From: Eubacterium sp. TM05-53 | GTDB lineage: Bacteria > Bacillota_I > Bacilli_A > Erysipelotrichales > Erysipelotrichaceae | Direction of reading: 5' to 3' | NCBI RefSeq assembly: GCF_003436425.1 | Contig: NZ_QSPK01000001.1 | Span: 87,305 to 118,509 of the forward strand | Length of the DNA stretch: 31,205 nt | In this document: in pieces, positions 23,667-31,205 of the stretch | Layout of the letters: the number at the start of each line of letters is the position of its first letter | How positions within the stretch are numbered: position 1 is the stretch's first letter | Made by a program: the position numbers and the translations under genes | Notes under the pieces: model-generated | Told to the model about the DNA's origin: nothing | The model's input: only the letters and a program-made list of their open reading frames with translations | Database searches by the model: none

Positions 23667-26297
23667 TTATAAACTTTTCAATTCTTCTGTGATTGCACGG
23701 ATAGCCTCATCGACCTTAGAAGCATCCTTACCACCGGCTTGAGCCATATCTGGCTTTCCACCACCATTACCAGAACAGATTTGAGCTGCTTTCTTAACCA
23801 ATTGACCCGCATGTACACCAGCCTTAACAGCCTCTTTACCTGCACCAGATACAAAGACAACCTTTTCTCCATTTGTGTTAACGAAGAATACAACCATCTT
23901 GTCATCACTAGCCTTTAAGTTAGAAACAATATCCTTCAATGCACCTGCATCCATTCCAGAAACGGATTTAATCAATACATTGACTTTCCCAAAATCTTTA
24001 GCCTCAGTAGCCCACTCTTTTGACTTCAAATTAAAGATTTGGTTTTTCAAGTTATCGATTTCCTTTTGCATATCATGCATAGTCTTATAAGCAGTTTCAA
24101 CCTTAGTATCAATATTCTTAATACCCTTTTGTTTCGCACTATCCGCAATATTTTCTAACATAGTGTGTTCTTGTGCAAAATCTTGGTAAGCCGCAAACTT
24201 AGTCTTAGCCGTAATACGACGAGAATCTGAACCAATACTTTCCTCACTAATGATCTTGCATAGACCAATCTGAGCTGTGTTTTCTACGTGACATCCAGCA
24301 CAGAATTCCTTAGATACATTACCCATTGTTACAACACGAACTGTATCTCCATACTTCTCATCAAATAGTGCTGTGGCACCAGACTTCTTCGCCTCTTCAA
24401 TAGGCATTACTTCTTTTGTTACTGGATATGCCGCACTAATATATTCATTCACAATACGTTCTACTTCAGCCAATTGTTCAGCCGTAACCTTTTCATAATG
24501 ATTAAAGTCAAAACGCAAATATTCAGGACAGTTAAAAGATCCAGCCTGGTGAATATGATCACCCAATACCTTAACTAAAGCCGACTGCAACAAGTGTGTA
24601 CAAGAGTGGTTTGCGGTAGTTGCCAAACGATCTTTGACATTCACTTCACCATGTAAAGACATACCCTTTTCTAATACACCACTATTGATTTTTACTGTGT
24701 GAATATGCTGTTTATTACGAGTCTTTTGAACATCCAATACCTCTACTTCTACACCATCAGCTGTAAACATTCCCTTATCGGCAACCTGCCCACCACTTTC
24801 GGCATAGAAACAAGTTTCATCTAAAATGATCATACCTTCATCTTCTAAAGAATCAACCATTTTACCTTCTGCATTAAATAAGGCAATGATCTTACCATCA
24901 CAAGACAAGTGATCATAACCGATAAACTCACTAGGCTCATTGAAGTTCATCAACTCTTCATTTTGAGATGCGAATGAATCCTTTACATTACGCGCATTAC
25001 GAGCACGCTCTTTTTGTTTATTCATTTCAGCATCAAATTCATCACGACTTACACTAATTCCACTTTCCTCGGCAATTTCTTGTGTCAATTCAAATGGGAA
25101 TCCATACGTATCATACAATTTAAAGACAACTTCACCACTAAGCTTACCATCCTTAGCCTTGCTGATCTCTTCGTCTAGTAATGCCTGACCAACCTTTAAA
25201 GTCTTCTTGAAAGTTTCTTCTTCCACCTTAATCAACTTTTGGTTGAACACAACATGCTCCTGCAAATATGGATAGAAATCCTGCATTAAATCCGCAACAA
25301 CAGGAACTAATTTATATAAGAATGGTTCATCCAAACCTAATTTTAAACCATAACGAACCGCACGACGAAGTACACGACGAAGTACATAACCACGACCACT
25401 ATTTGAGAAGTTAGCACCATCACTCAACGCAAAAGTCACTGTACGAACGTGGTCCGCAATAACACGGTAAGCCATCTTATATTCACCTTCATAAGGATGT
25501 TTCGCCATAGCTTCTGTTGCACGAATAATAGGCAAGAATAAATCCGTATCGAAGTTTGTTTCTCCATCCTGAACTAAGGCAACCAAACGCTCAAGACCCA
25601 TACCTGTATCAATATTCTTCTGAGGAAGTTCCTTATAATCTTTACGATCAATACTTGGATCACAATCATATTGAGAGAATACGACATTCCATACTTCTAC
25701 ATAACGATCATTTTCCATTTCATCAAAGAATAATTTTTCACCCAATCCCTCAGGATCATATTTTTCTCCACGATCAAAGAAAATTTCACTGTCTGGTCCA
25801 CCAGGTCCCTTACCAATTTCCCAGAAGTTATCATCTGTCTTTAAAATATGACTAGGATCTACACCACAAATTGTAGTCCATACTTCATAAGCACGCGCAT
25901 CATCTGTATATACAGACACATACAATTTTTCCTTATCAATACCCATCCATTCTTCACTTGTTAAAAATTCCCAAGCAAATTGAATCGCTTCATCCTTGAA
26001 ATAATCTCCAATCGAGAAGTTTCCTAACATTTCAAAGAAAGTGTGGTGACGAGCAGTACGACCCACATTTTCAATATCATTTGTACGAATTGACTTCTGC
26101 GCATTCGCAATACGATTTGAAGCAGGTTTTTCACTACCATCAAAATATTTCTTCAAAGCCGCAACACCCGCATTGATCCACAATAATGTTGGGTCATTGT
26201 GCGGAATCAAACTTGCGCCCGGCTCAATCATATGTCCCTTAGATTTAAAATAATCCAAGAACATCTGACGAATCTGATTACCAGTTAATTGTTTCAT
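23667..26297 (-). CDS. alaS: Alanyl-tRNA synthetase
   Basis: AlaRS charges tRNA-Ala and edits Ser/Gly mischarging. The 876-residue protein has the full layout: a class II catalytic domain opening with MKQLTGNQIRQMFLDYFKSK, motif 2 around RTNDIENVGRTARHHTFFEM, a GMGLERL motif 3, an editing domain with the zinc-type H-x-x-x-H in NHSCTHLL (about residue 560) and CAGCH (about 666), and a C-Ala domain with a Gly-rich GGGKPDMAQAGG segment near the end. The length is normal. GGAGGAAAG precedes the ATG. It is controlled by the alanine T-box leader just upstream and stands alone in its transcript. Confidence 0.98.
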   Translation of the reverse strand: MKQLTGNQIRQMFLDYFKSKGHMIEPGASLIPHNDPTLLWINAGVAALKKYFDGSEKPASNRIANAQKSIRTNDIENVGRTARHHTFFEMLGNFSIGDYFKDEAIQFAWEFLTSEEWMGIDKEKLYVSVYTDDARAYEVWTTICGVDPSHILKTDDNFWEIGKGPGGPDSEIFFDRGEKYDPEGLGEKLFFDEMENDRYVEVWNVVFSQYDCDPSIDRKDYKELPQKNIDTGMGLERLVALVQDGETNFDTDLFLPIIRATEAMAKHPYEGEYKMAYRVIADHVRTVTFALSDGANFSNSGRGYVLRRVLRRAVRYGLKLGLDEPFLYKLVPVVADLMQDFYPYLQEHVVFNQKLIKVEEETFKKTLKVGQALLDEEISKAKDGKLSGEVVFKLYDTYGFPFELTQEIAEESGISVSRDEFDAEMNKQKERARNARNVKDSFASQNEELMNFNEPSEFIGYDHLSCDGKIIALFNAEGKMVDSLEDEGMIILDETCFYAESGGQVADKGMFTADGVEVEVLDVQKTRNKQHIHTVKINSGVLEKGMSLHGEVNVKDRLATTANHSCTHLLQSALVKVLGDHIHQAGSFNCPEYLRFDFNHYEKVTAEQLAEVERIVNEYISAAYPVTKEVMPIEEAKKSGATALFDEKYGDTVRVVTMGNVSKEFCAGCHVENTAQIGLCKIISEESIGSDSRRITAKTKFAAYQDFAQEHTMLENIADSAKQKGIKNIDTKVETAYKTMHDMQKEIDNLKNQIFNLKSKEWATEAKDFGKVNVLIKSVSGMDAGALKDIVSNLKASDDKMVVFFVNTNGEKVVFVSGAGKEAVKAGVHAGQLVKKAAQICSGNGGGKPDMAQAGGKDASKVDEAIRAITEELKSL

Positions 26298-26314
26298 CTT
26301 TTCTTTCCTCCAAA

Positions 26315-26525
26315 TAAAAAAACGCTCCTATTTCTAGGAACGTATAATTACGCGGTACCATCCTAGTTCATTTTTCAAAATCGAAAAATGCCCTCAATTC
26401 ACTCGTTAACGCCGACTACGTTTCAACTCCAAAGTAGCTTCAAATCAAAACACCCGAAGAGCTTTCACCAAACGCCCTCTCTCTATACACAAGCCATTTT
26501 AATCCTACTTATCTTCTTCACTGTC
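26315..26525 (-). promoter_or_regulatory. T-box riboswitch of alaS, Ala (GCU) specifier
   Basis: The conserved T-box sequence GGATGGTACCGCG lies at about 26350-26363, followed by a terminator hairpin (CCTA-GAAA-TAGG with flanking ACG/CGT) and a T-run ending near 26315. Stem I begins near 26514 with AAGT, which pairs with ACTT at 26432-26435. The specifier next to this helix is GCT (26436-26438), an alanine codon. When uncharged tRNA-Ala binds, the antiterminator forms and alaS is transcribed. Confidence 0.93.
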
Positions 26526-26536
26526 GAATCGATAAA

Positions 26537-26565
26537 ATTTTAACACTCTTTCCATATTTCTGCAA
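26537..26565 (-). promoter_or_regulatory. alaS promoter inside the end of the MocR-type gene
   Basis: On the minus strand TTGCAG, a 17-base spacer and TAAAAT overlap the last codons and the stop of the upstream regulator gene. The start would fall just before T-box Stem I. Confidence 0.6.
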
Positions 26566-27820
26566 GACGAATCACACCATCTAACATCAATTCTTTATTC
26601 ATACTCGCAAAAGACAATCCAATACGCCCATTACTAATACTAATGGCAACACGATTCGATTCACACAATTCTTTAAAACAAGAAACATCCACATCCAAAT
26701 TTAACCAATACGCCATATATGTCTCATCCAAAATATACGAACAACCCACATACGTATCAATCAACTTCTTTAAATACAAATGCTTCTCCTTATACTCACG
26801 AATAAGCTTTCTTAAATGCTTCTGCAAATACCCATCCACAATATACTGCGTAAAAGCCACCTGCTCTATTTTACTCGTTGTCGGACCAAAATAAGAAGCA
26901 CTATACTTACGCATATACTCCTCATTTAAAATCATGTACCCAATACGAAGACTCGGTAATAATAATCTTGAAAACGAAGAAAAATAAATCACATTCTTAC
27001 TTTTCGAACACAACGAAGTCTTGATCTTAGAAGCATACACAAGCTCTCCATTATAATCATCCTCAAGAATCAAAACATTCTCTAAGGAAACTAATTCCTC
27101 ACGAATTCTTTCACTCATAGACTGTCTATTAGACGTAAAACAAGTCGTATTCACATAGACAACATCCACATTCAACCTTTGAATATCCTTCACAAAAGAA
27201 TCTGGATTTAAATATTCAACATGAAAACCATACGACAAAAACACCTGCTTAGCCTGATCATCTACTAAAGTACTTAAACCAATCACCTTTGATTTGTCTA
27301 ACATCCCACAAAATATATACAACAAAGACTGATAGTTTGAACCAATCACCATCTGCTCAGGAAAACACAAAATATTCCGATTCTGATATACATACTTACA
27401 TAGAGCCTGTCTTAATCCATACTCACCCTGCGCTAGACCATAACTTGACATCAACCGCTTATCATTCAAAACACCCTTCATATATCGTTTCCAAATTGTC
27501 GTTTCAAACGAATCAAAAGAAACCGACTGAATCCGAAAATCATAATCATACGATTTTTCCTTGTGACTCGAAGAATAATCCAAGATCTCCTGATGCAGTA
27601 AGATACGCTCCGGATTCATACTCACCACATACCCCACCTTTTCCTGACTTGAAATAAACCCATCCAAAACCAACTTATTATACGCATTCTCCACTGTTGT
27701 CTTAGACACATTCATCTTCTTTACACATTCACGAATCGAATCCACACGATCCCCATACTTTAAGATTCCAGAAAGAATGGATTCCTTATACATCTCATAA
27801 ATTACCTGATACTTCTTCAT
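26540..27820 (-). CDS. MocR/PdxR-type GntR regulator with aminotransferase-like domain
   Basis: The 426-residue protein has a GntR winged helix (residues 1-68: VIYEMYKESILSGILKYGDR, then SIRECVKKMNVSKTTVENAY, KVGYVV) fused to an aminotransferase-like domain (about 100-426: YGLAQGEYGLRQAL, LEDDYNGEL, PSLRIGY). PdxR-type members sense PLP and control vitamin B6 genes. Two features are odd. The PLP-lysine position in the usual S-F-S-K motif is Arg (R285 in SSFSRLLLPS), and the usual P-T-G motif region reads CFTSNRQSM. The Asp of LEDDYNGE is kept. The gene is divergent from an ECF S component, its likely target, with a 90-base gap. An ancestral PLP sensor that lost Schiff-base formation is possible. 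Confidence 0.87.
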   Translation of the reverse strand: MKKYQVIYEMYKESILSGILKYGDRVDSIRECVKKMNVSKTTVENAYNKLVLDGFISSQEKVGYVVSMNPERILLHQEILDYSSSHKEKSYDYDFRIQSVSFDSFETTIWKRYMKGVLNDKRLMSSYGLAQGEYGLRQALCKYVYQNRNILCFPEQMVIGSNYQSLLYIFCGMLDKSKVIGLSTLVDDQAKQVFLSYGFHVEYLNPDSFVKDIQRLNVDVVYVNTTCFTSNRQSMSERIREELVSLENVLILEDDYNGELVYASKIKTSLCSKSKNVIYFSSFSRLLLPSLRIGYMILNEEYMRKYSASYFGPTTSKIEQVAFTQYIVDGYLQKHLRKLIREYKEKHLYLKKLIDTYVGCSYILDETYMAYWLNLDVDVSCFKELCESNRVAISISNGRIGLSFASMNKELMLDGVIRLAEIWKEC

Positions 27821-27850
27821 ATAACTGTCCCCTATTTATTTTTTATAATT

Positions 27851-27868
27851 GTATATTTTTTTATATAC
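27851..27868. promoter_or_regulatory. Palindrome in the divergent intergenic region, candidate operator
   Basis: GTATAT (27851-27856), six T and ATATAC (27863-27868) form a perfect inverted repeat. It lies just upstream of a TATAAT box (27878-27883) that serves the plus-strand S-component gene and has no good -35 box, so this promoter may depend on an activator. The AT-rich sequence could also give such a repeat by chance. Confidence 0.35.
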
Positions 27869-27913
27869 AGAAACAAGTATAATAGTCAATAAGTTGTAAG
27901 AAAGAAGGAATTA

Positions 27914-28414
27914 ATGATGAAAAATAAACAAACATACGAAATCGTACTTACAGGACTCGGTATGGCACTTGTCTTTGTGGCAACCATGTTTATCAAAGTA
28001 CCAAACGCATTAGACGGATATTTCAATCTAGGAGACGGATTCATCCTATTATTCGCAAGCTTTTTAAATCCATTTGAAAGCTTCTTAATTGGAGGCTTAG
28101 GAAGCGCATTAGCCGATGTAGCCGGAGGATACGGACACTACTTCTTCTTTACCCTAATCATCAAAGGACTAGAAGCCATCGTTGTATCACTACTTATGAA
28201 AAACTACTCTAAACCGAAACAAATCTCAAGCTACGTATTAGGATCTGTCATTATGGTATTTGGATACTTCATTGCCAAATACATATTAAAAGGAAGCTGG
28301 ATCGTAGCCGCAAGTGAAATTCCAGCCAACGTAGTCCAAGGAGCTGCAGGTATTGTGATCGCATTAATCGCATATCCAATGGTAAAGAAAATCGTACAAG
28401 ATAAATTAAACTAA
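27914..28414 (+). CDS. ECF transporter S component, probable vitamin B6-type substrate
   Basis: This 166-residue membrane protein has five to six hydrophobic helices and the S-component pattern: YEIVLTGLGMALVFVATMFI with KVPN, YFNLGDGFILLFASFLNPFE, FLIGGLGSALADVAGGY and a helix ending IVIALIAYPMVKK. S components bind a vitamin and dock on a shared EcfA/A'/T module, which is not in the window. The gene is divergent from a PdxR/MocR-type regulator, so pyridoxine or a related B6 vitamer is the likely substrate (PdxU-like), by neighbourhood only. Two adjacent ATGs (27914 and 27917) follow AGAAGG; either could start it. Confidence 0.85.
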   Translation: MMKNKQTYEIVLTGLGMALVFVATMFIKVPNALDGYFNLGDGFILLFASFLNPFESFLIGGLGSALADVAGGYGHYFFFTLIIKGLEAIVVSLLMKNYSKPKQISSYVLGSVIMVFGYFIAKYILKGSWIVAASEIPANVVQGAAGIVIALIAYPMVKKIVQDKLN

Positions 28415-28447
28415 AAAAATCAGGACGTATATCATACGTCCCTTTTT
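28413..28447. terminator. Bidirectional terminator between converging genes
   Basis: GGACGTAT (28423-28430) and ATACGTCC (28434-28441) form an 8-bp stem with a three-base loop, flanked by seven A on the left and TTTTT on the right. It serves the S-component gene (plus) and the 99-residue gene (minus). Confidence 0.85.
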
Positions 28448-28747
28448 CTATAATTCAATTGTAAGGTATTTTAAACCACCATATTTAACTTGATAACGAT
28501 AAATATTATACATAAGCTCTAACCACTCCGTATCAGTGATCTGGTTATTGCCAATACAATCAATCATCATGTTTTCAGACTTTTTTAAACACTCCATATT
28601 CTGAACCCACTTTTTATAATTCTTACTATTCGGCTCCAGTGCCATGTCTATGAGATCATCATACTTCTCATTTACAGCCTTATATATAACTCGAATATTG
28701 TCAATTGTAGGCTTTTCGATAGTATCAATGTAATCAAAAAATCTCAT
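28448..28747 (-). CDS. Small soluble protein of unknown function
   Basis: I do not recognise this 99-residue product. It looks soluble and largely alpha-helical and is acidic overall, with motifs such as MRFFDYIDTIEKPTI, YDDLIDMALEP, KKWVQNMECLKKSENMM and ITDTEWLELMYNIYRYQVK. There is no signal peptide or membrane segment and no cysteine motif. An AAAGGAGTGG ribosome site sits about nine bases before the ATG, and the gene ends at a bidirectional terminator, so it is a real gene. It is separated from the histidine kinase upstream by a terminator (28814-28841), so it probably has its own promoter. It converges with the S-component gene. Confidence 0.75.
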   Translation of the reverse strand: MRFFDYIDTIEKPTIDNIRVIYKAVNEKYDDLIDMALEPNSKNYKKWVQNMECLKKSENMMIDCIGNNQITDTEWLELMYNIYRYQVKYGGLKYLTIEL

Positions 28748-28813
28748 ATATAATTACCACTCCTTTGCATCGAACTATCAACATTATAAACCGGAAATAT
28801 ATGCCTTGTATAG

Positions 28814-28841
28814 AAAAAAGTGCCAATTATGACACTTTTTT
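28814..28841 (-). terminator. Histidine kinase terminator overlapping its stop codon
   Basis: AAAAAAGTG (28814-28822) and CACTTTTTT (28833-28841) form a 9-bp stem with a ten-base loop. On the minus strand the hairpin starts within the last codons, the stop TAA (28829-28827) lies in its loop, and the T-run follows. Confidence 0.75.
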
Positions 28842-31151
28842 GAATATGTTCAGAATCTGTTTTTCCAATACATTCACATCAATTGGCTTAGAAACATGCC
28901 CATTCATACCTGCATCCATTGCCATTTTCTTATCTTCCTCAAACGCATTGGCCGTCATAGCTAGAATTGGAATACTTGCCTTTTTTGAATTCTCAAATTG
29001 ACGAATTCTTCTTGTCGCCTCATACCCATTCATATTTGGCATTTGAATATCCATCAAAATCAAATCATACAAATCTGCATCCACTTCAGACAACCGATTT
29101 ATACAAGCTAAACCATCCTCAACACGATCCAATATTAAACCACTCTGTTCAAGTATGGCCATCGCAATCTCGGCATTTAATTCATTATCTTCCACAAGTA
29201 ATACATGCTTACCTTGTAAGACAGATTTTTCATCCAGAACATCTAATTCTTGATTCAATTCTATACATTCCTCATCCGATATTCTATGCTCAAAAGTAAG
29301 AGTGAAACAAGTACCCTCACCCAGTTTACTCTTGACACAAATCTCTCCATCCATCATATCCACAAGATTCTTGACAATCGCCATACCTAGACCTGTACCC
29401 GAAACTTTTCCTATCGTTGTATTGTATTCTCTAGAAAAAGAATCAAACAAAGTTGGAAGAAAATCTTCACTCATACCAATACCCGTATCTTTGACCTGTG
29501 TTTGAATTTTGACATAACCAGGTTTTTCACAATCCAATTCCTTCACATCAATCTCAATACGACCACCATCAGGCGTATACTTAAACGCATTACCAACTAG
29601 ATTCATTAAGATTTCACGAACCTTAAAACCATCACACAAAATATGTTTATGATCCACATCCACACTCGTTGTAAATACAATATTCTTTTCTTGTGCACTC
29701 GACTCGAATACGCTCTCGAGCTCTTCTACTACAATCCCGATTTGTTCGGCTCTTTCTTCGACAACCATCTTACCACTCTCAATACGCGCCATATCCAGCA
29801 CATTATTGATAATCGACAATAATAGCTTGCCACTCTGTTCTATTTTATTTTGATAATCCACTAAGATTGGATCTGTCAAATACTGCTTCATCAACGCATT
29901 GTAGCCAAGAATCACATTCATAGGCGTACGAATATCATGCGACATATTGTTTAAGAAATCCGTCTTCGCCTTATTCGCCTCTTCCGCCACAATATACGCC
30001 TCTTTTAATTTTGCCTCCTGCATACGTTCCTTCTTAATCAAATCATCAATGTTTCTTGTACCAATCACTGCCACACGACTACGATCTTTTTTATAAACAT
30101 ACACAATACGTGTCTGATGCAAAATAATACGATTACCCATTTTAAATTCATAGGTCATTGAAAAATCATCTTGATTTGAACATAACGCATCTAACGAAAG
30201 CTGATCTAAGAAATTCTCACGACTTTCATCCGTCACAATCTCATCGGCATAAGCCGGCAAGAATGCACACCACTGATTTTCATATTTACGACAAAAATCC
30301 GCAATACACTTACCATTCTCCCCCACTTCACGATAAGAAAAGATTTGACCACTATCCAATTCCAACAATAATATGGAAAAATATTCTTTACCAAGGCCCT
30401 CAATAATCTCTCTTTGAAGTTCTAATACTTTTTCCCTCTTTACAATTTCATCAATTGGACGAAAACCCATTATAATCTTAAAATGGTTCAAATCCTCATA
30501 TAGAAATACTGCCCTTGCCCCTAAATTCGATACTCCATTCTCATCTGGGACAATTTGAAACTGCCATTCTAAAGAACCCTGTTCCTTTAATGTACGCATT
30601 AAAGAAGCATTCGATAAAAGATCCATATAATTTGGACAAGAATCCTTCATCAGTACATTATCATAGAAATAATTTAAACTTTCACTATAACTATGCCCAT
30701 TCATTTCAGCACAACTCTCATCCTGCTTAATCACTTCCACTGTATCTTGTTTCAAGTCACAAAGCACTAAAGAAGTATAATCCATAGTCAAGGCCGATAA
30801 GATATTATTCTGTTCCTTTTCACGAATAAACTCTGTCACATCCGAAATGTTTCCATGCAGTATAGAATCCCCCTCTATATCTATACTCTCACTCACATAG
30901 TGATATCCATCTTTTCCTAACAAACGAAAGACAGAATGAAAAAGATCAAGATTACGATCTTCTGGATGCACCATATTCATTAATTTATTATCAAATCGAG
31001 TTTCAATCTCTTCTTTTGACCAACCAAAAATCTCTTGAAATTTTAAACTCACATATAAAAAGGGATATCCATCCCCCAATGAACACCGATGATATCCACC
31101 AATACACCCACACACTTCTTGAATTGTCAAATCATTATCTATTATCTTCAT
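28827..31151 (-). CDS. Hybrid sensor histidine kinase with receiver domain
   Basis: The 774-residue protein is a cytoplasmic-looking hybrid kinase: no membrane segment is evident. It has an N-terminal PAS domain (about residues 15-110: VSLKFQEIFGWSKEEIETRF, MVHPEDR), two further less clear PAS-like regions (about 125-370), a HisKA domain with H405 in NNMSHDIRTP, a HATPase domain (N box NLVGNAFKYTPDGG, DTGIG, GTGLGMAIVKN) and a C-terminal receiver domain with D701 in LILMDIQMP and K755 in SKP. Such hybrids of Bacillota often sense redox or small molecules; the signal here is unknown, and no partner output regulator is visible. An in-frame ATG at 31193 would add 14 residues, but no ribosome site is seen in the 12 bases before it; AAAGGA lies 13 bases before the ATG at 31151. 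Confidence 0.88.
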   Translation of the reverse strand: MKIIDNDLTIQEVCGCIGGYHRCSLGDGYPFLYVSLKFQEIFGWSKEEIETRFDNKLMNMVHPEDRNLDLFHSVFRLLGKDGYHYVSESIDIEGDSILHGNISDVTEFIREKEQNNILSALTMDYTSLVLCDLKQDTVEVIKQDESCAEMNGHSYSESLNYFYDNVLMKDSCPNYMDLLSNASLMRTLKEQGSLEWQFQIVPDENGVSNLGARAVFLYEDLNHFKIIMGFRPIDEIVKREKVLELQREIIEGLGKEYFSILLLELDSGQIFSYREVGENGKCIADFCRKYENQWCAFLPAYADEIVTDESRENFLDQLSLDALCSNQDDFSMTYEFKMGNRIILHQTRIVYVYKKDRSRVAVIGTRNIDDLIKKERMQEAKLKEAYIVAEEANKAKTDFLNNMSHDIRTPMNVILGYNALMKQYLTDPILVDYQNKIEQSGKLLLSIINNVLDMARIESGKMVVEERAEQIGIVVEELESVFESSAQEKNIVFTTSVDVDHKHILCDGFKVREILMNLVGNAFKYTPDGGRIEIDVKELDCEKPGYVKIQTQVKDTGIGMSEDFLPTLFDSFSREYNTTIGKVSGTGLGMAIVKNLVDMMDGEICVKSKLGEGTCFTLTFEHRISDEECIELNQELDVLDEKSVLQGKHVLLVEDNELNAEIAMAILEQSGLILDRVEDGLACINRLSEVDADLYDLILMDIQMPNMNGYEATRRIRQFENSKKASIPILAMTANAFEEDKKMAMDAGMNGHVSKPIDVNVLEKQILNIFKKVS

Positions 31152-31205
31152 AAAAACCAACCATTCCTTTCCGCTTTGCTCCAAGGCACACATTGGAATT
31201 AAAAT

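Noticed and set aside
26540..27820. Plain aminotransferase
   Set aside because: The N-terminal winged helix and the changed PLP-lysine site point to a MocR-type regulator and not an enzyme.
28765..29505. Plus-strand frames opposite the histidine kinase
   Set aside because: They are shadows of the kinase gene and lack ribosome sites and family features.

Overview
The window comes from a low-GC Bacillota (Firmicutes). Strong Shine-Dalgarno sites, a T-box leader, a PdxR/MocR-type regulator, an ECF-type S component and a short secreted 3D-domain protein all fit. The style of several genes suggests an Erysipelotrichia-like lineage, but this is inferred from gene content only. Apart from one ECF S-component gene, all confident genes lie on the minus strand.

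The centre of the window (about 5.4-23.6 kb, minus strand) is an 18-kb locus for making, glycosylating, exporting and displaying a serine-rich-repeat adhesin. In transcription order it holds: a specialised NusG paralogue (LoaP/UpxY-like) behind a consensus promoter; a GT8 transferase fused to a GtfB-like C-terminal domain; a stand-alone GtfB N-terminal-like protein; a second GtfA-like transferase; a Gtf3/Nss-like glucosyltransferase; the adhesin, with about 60 SAST tetrapeptides; then secY2, asp1, asp2, asp3, secA2, gtfA and gtfB. A 56-residue two-TM protein sits where streptococci carry asp4/asp5. GtfA/GtfB should put GlcNAc on Ser/Thr, the upstream transferases should extend the glycan, Asp1-3 should escort and modify the adhesin, and SecA2/SecY2 should export it. 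Hairpins with U-tracts lie at several gene junctions, and a three-way-junction RNA precedes the adhesin. Together with the NusG paralogue at the head, they suggest control by processive antitermination.

Left flank (1-5.3 kb): the end of an IS200/IS605-type TnpB element that has cut off the C-terminus of a DUF4143-type ATPase; a 1-kb gene-poor stretch with an sRNA-like transcription unit and a four-copy 22-bp tandem repeat beside a decayed transposase-like fragment; a DUF2207 membrane protein with LemA; and a secreted 3D-domain protein.

Right flank (23.6-31.2 kb): alaS with an alanine T-box leader; a divergent MocR-type regulator whose PLP lysine position is Arg, back to back with an ECF S component (probable vitamin B6 uptake); a small unknown protein; and a hybrid histidine kinase that continues to near the right edge.
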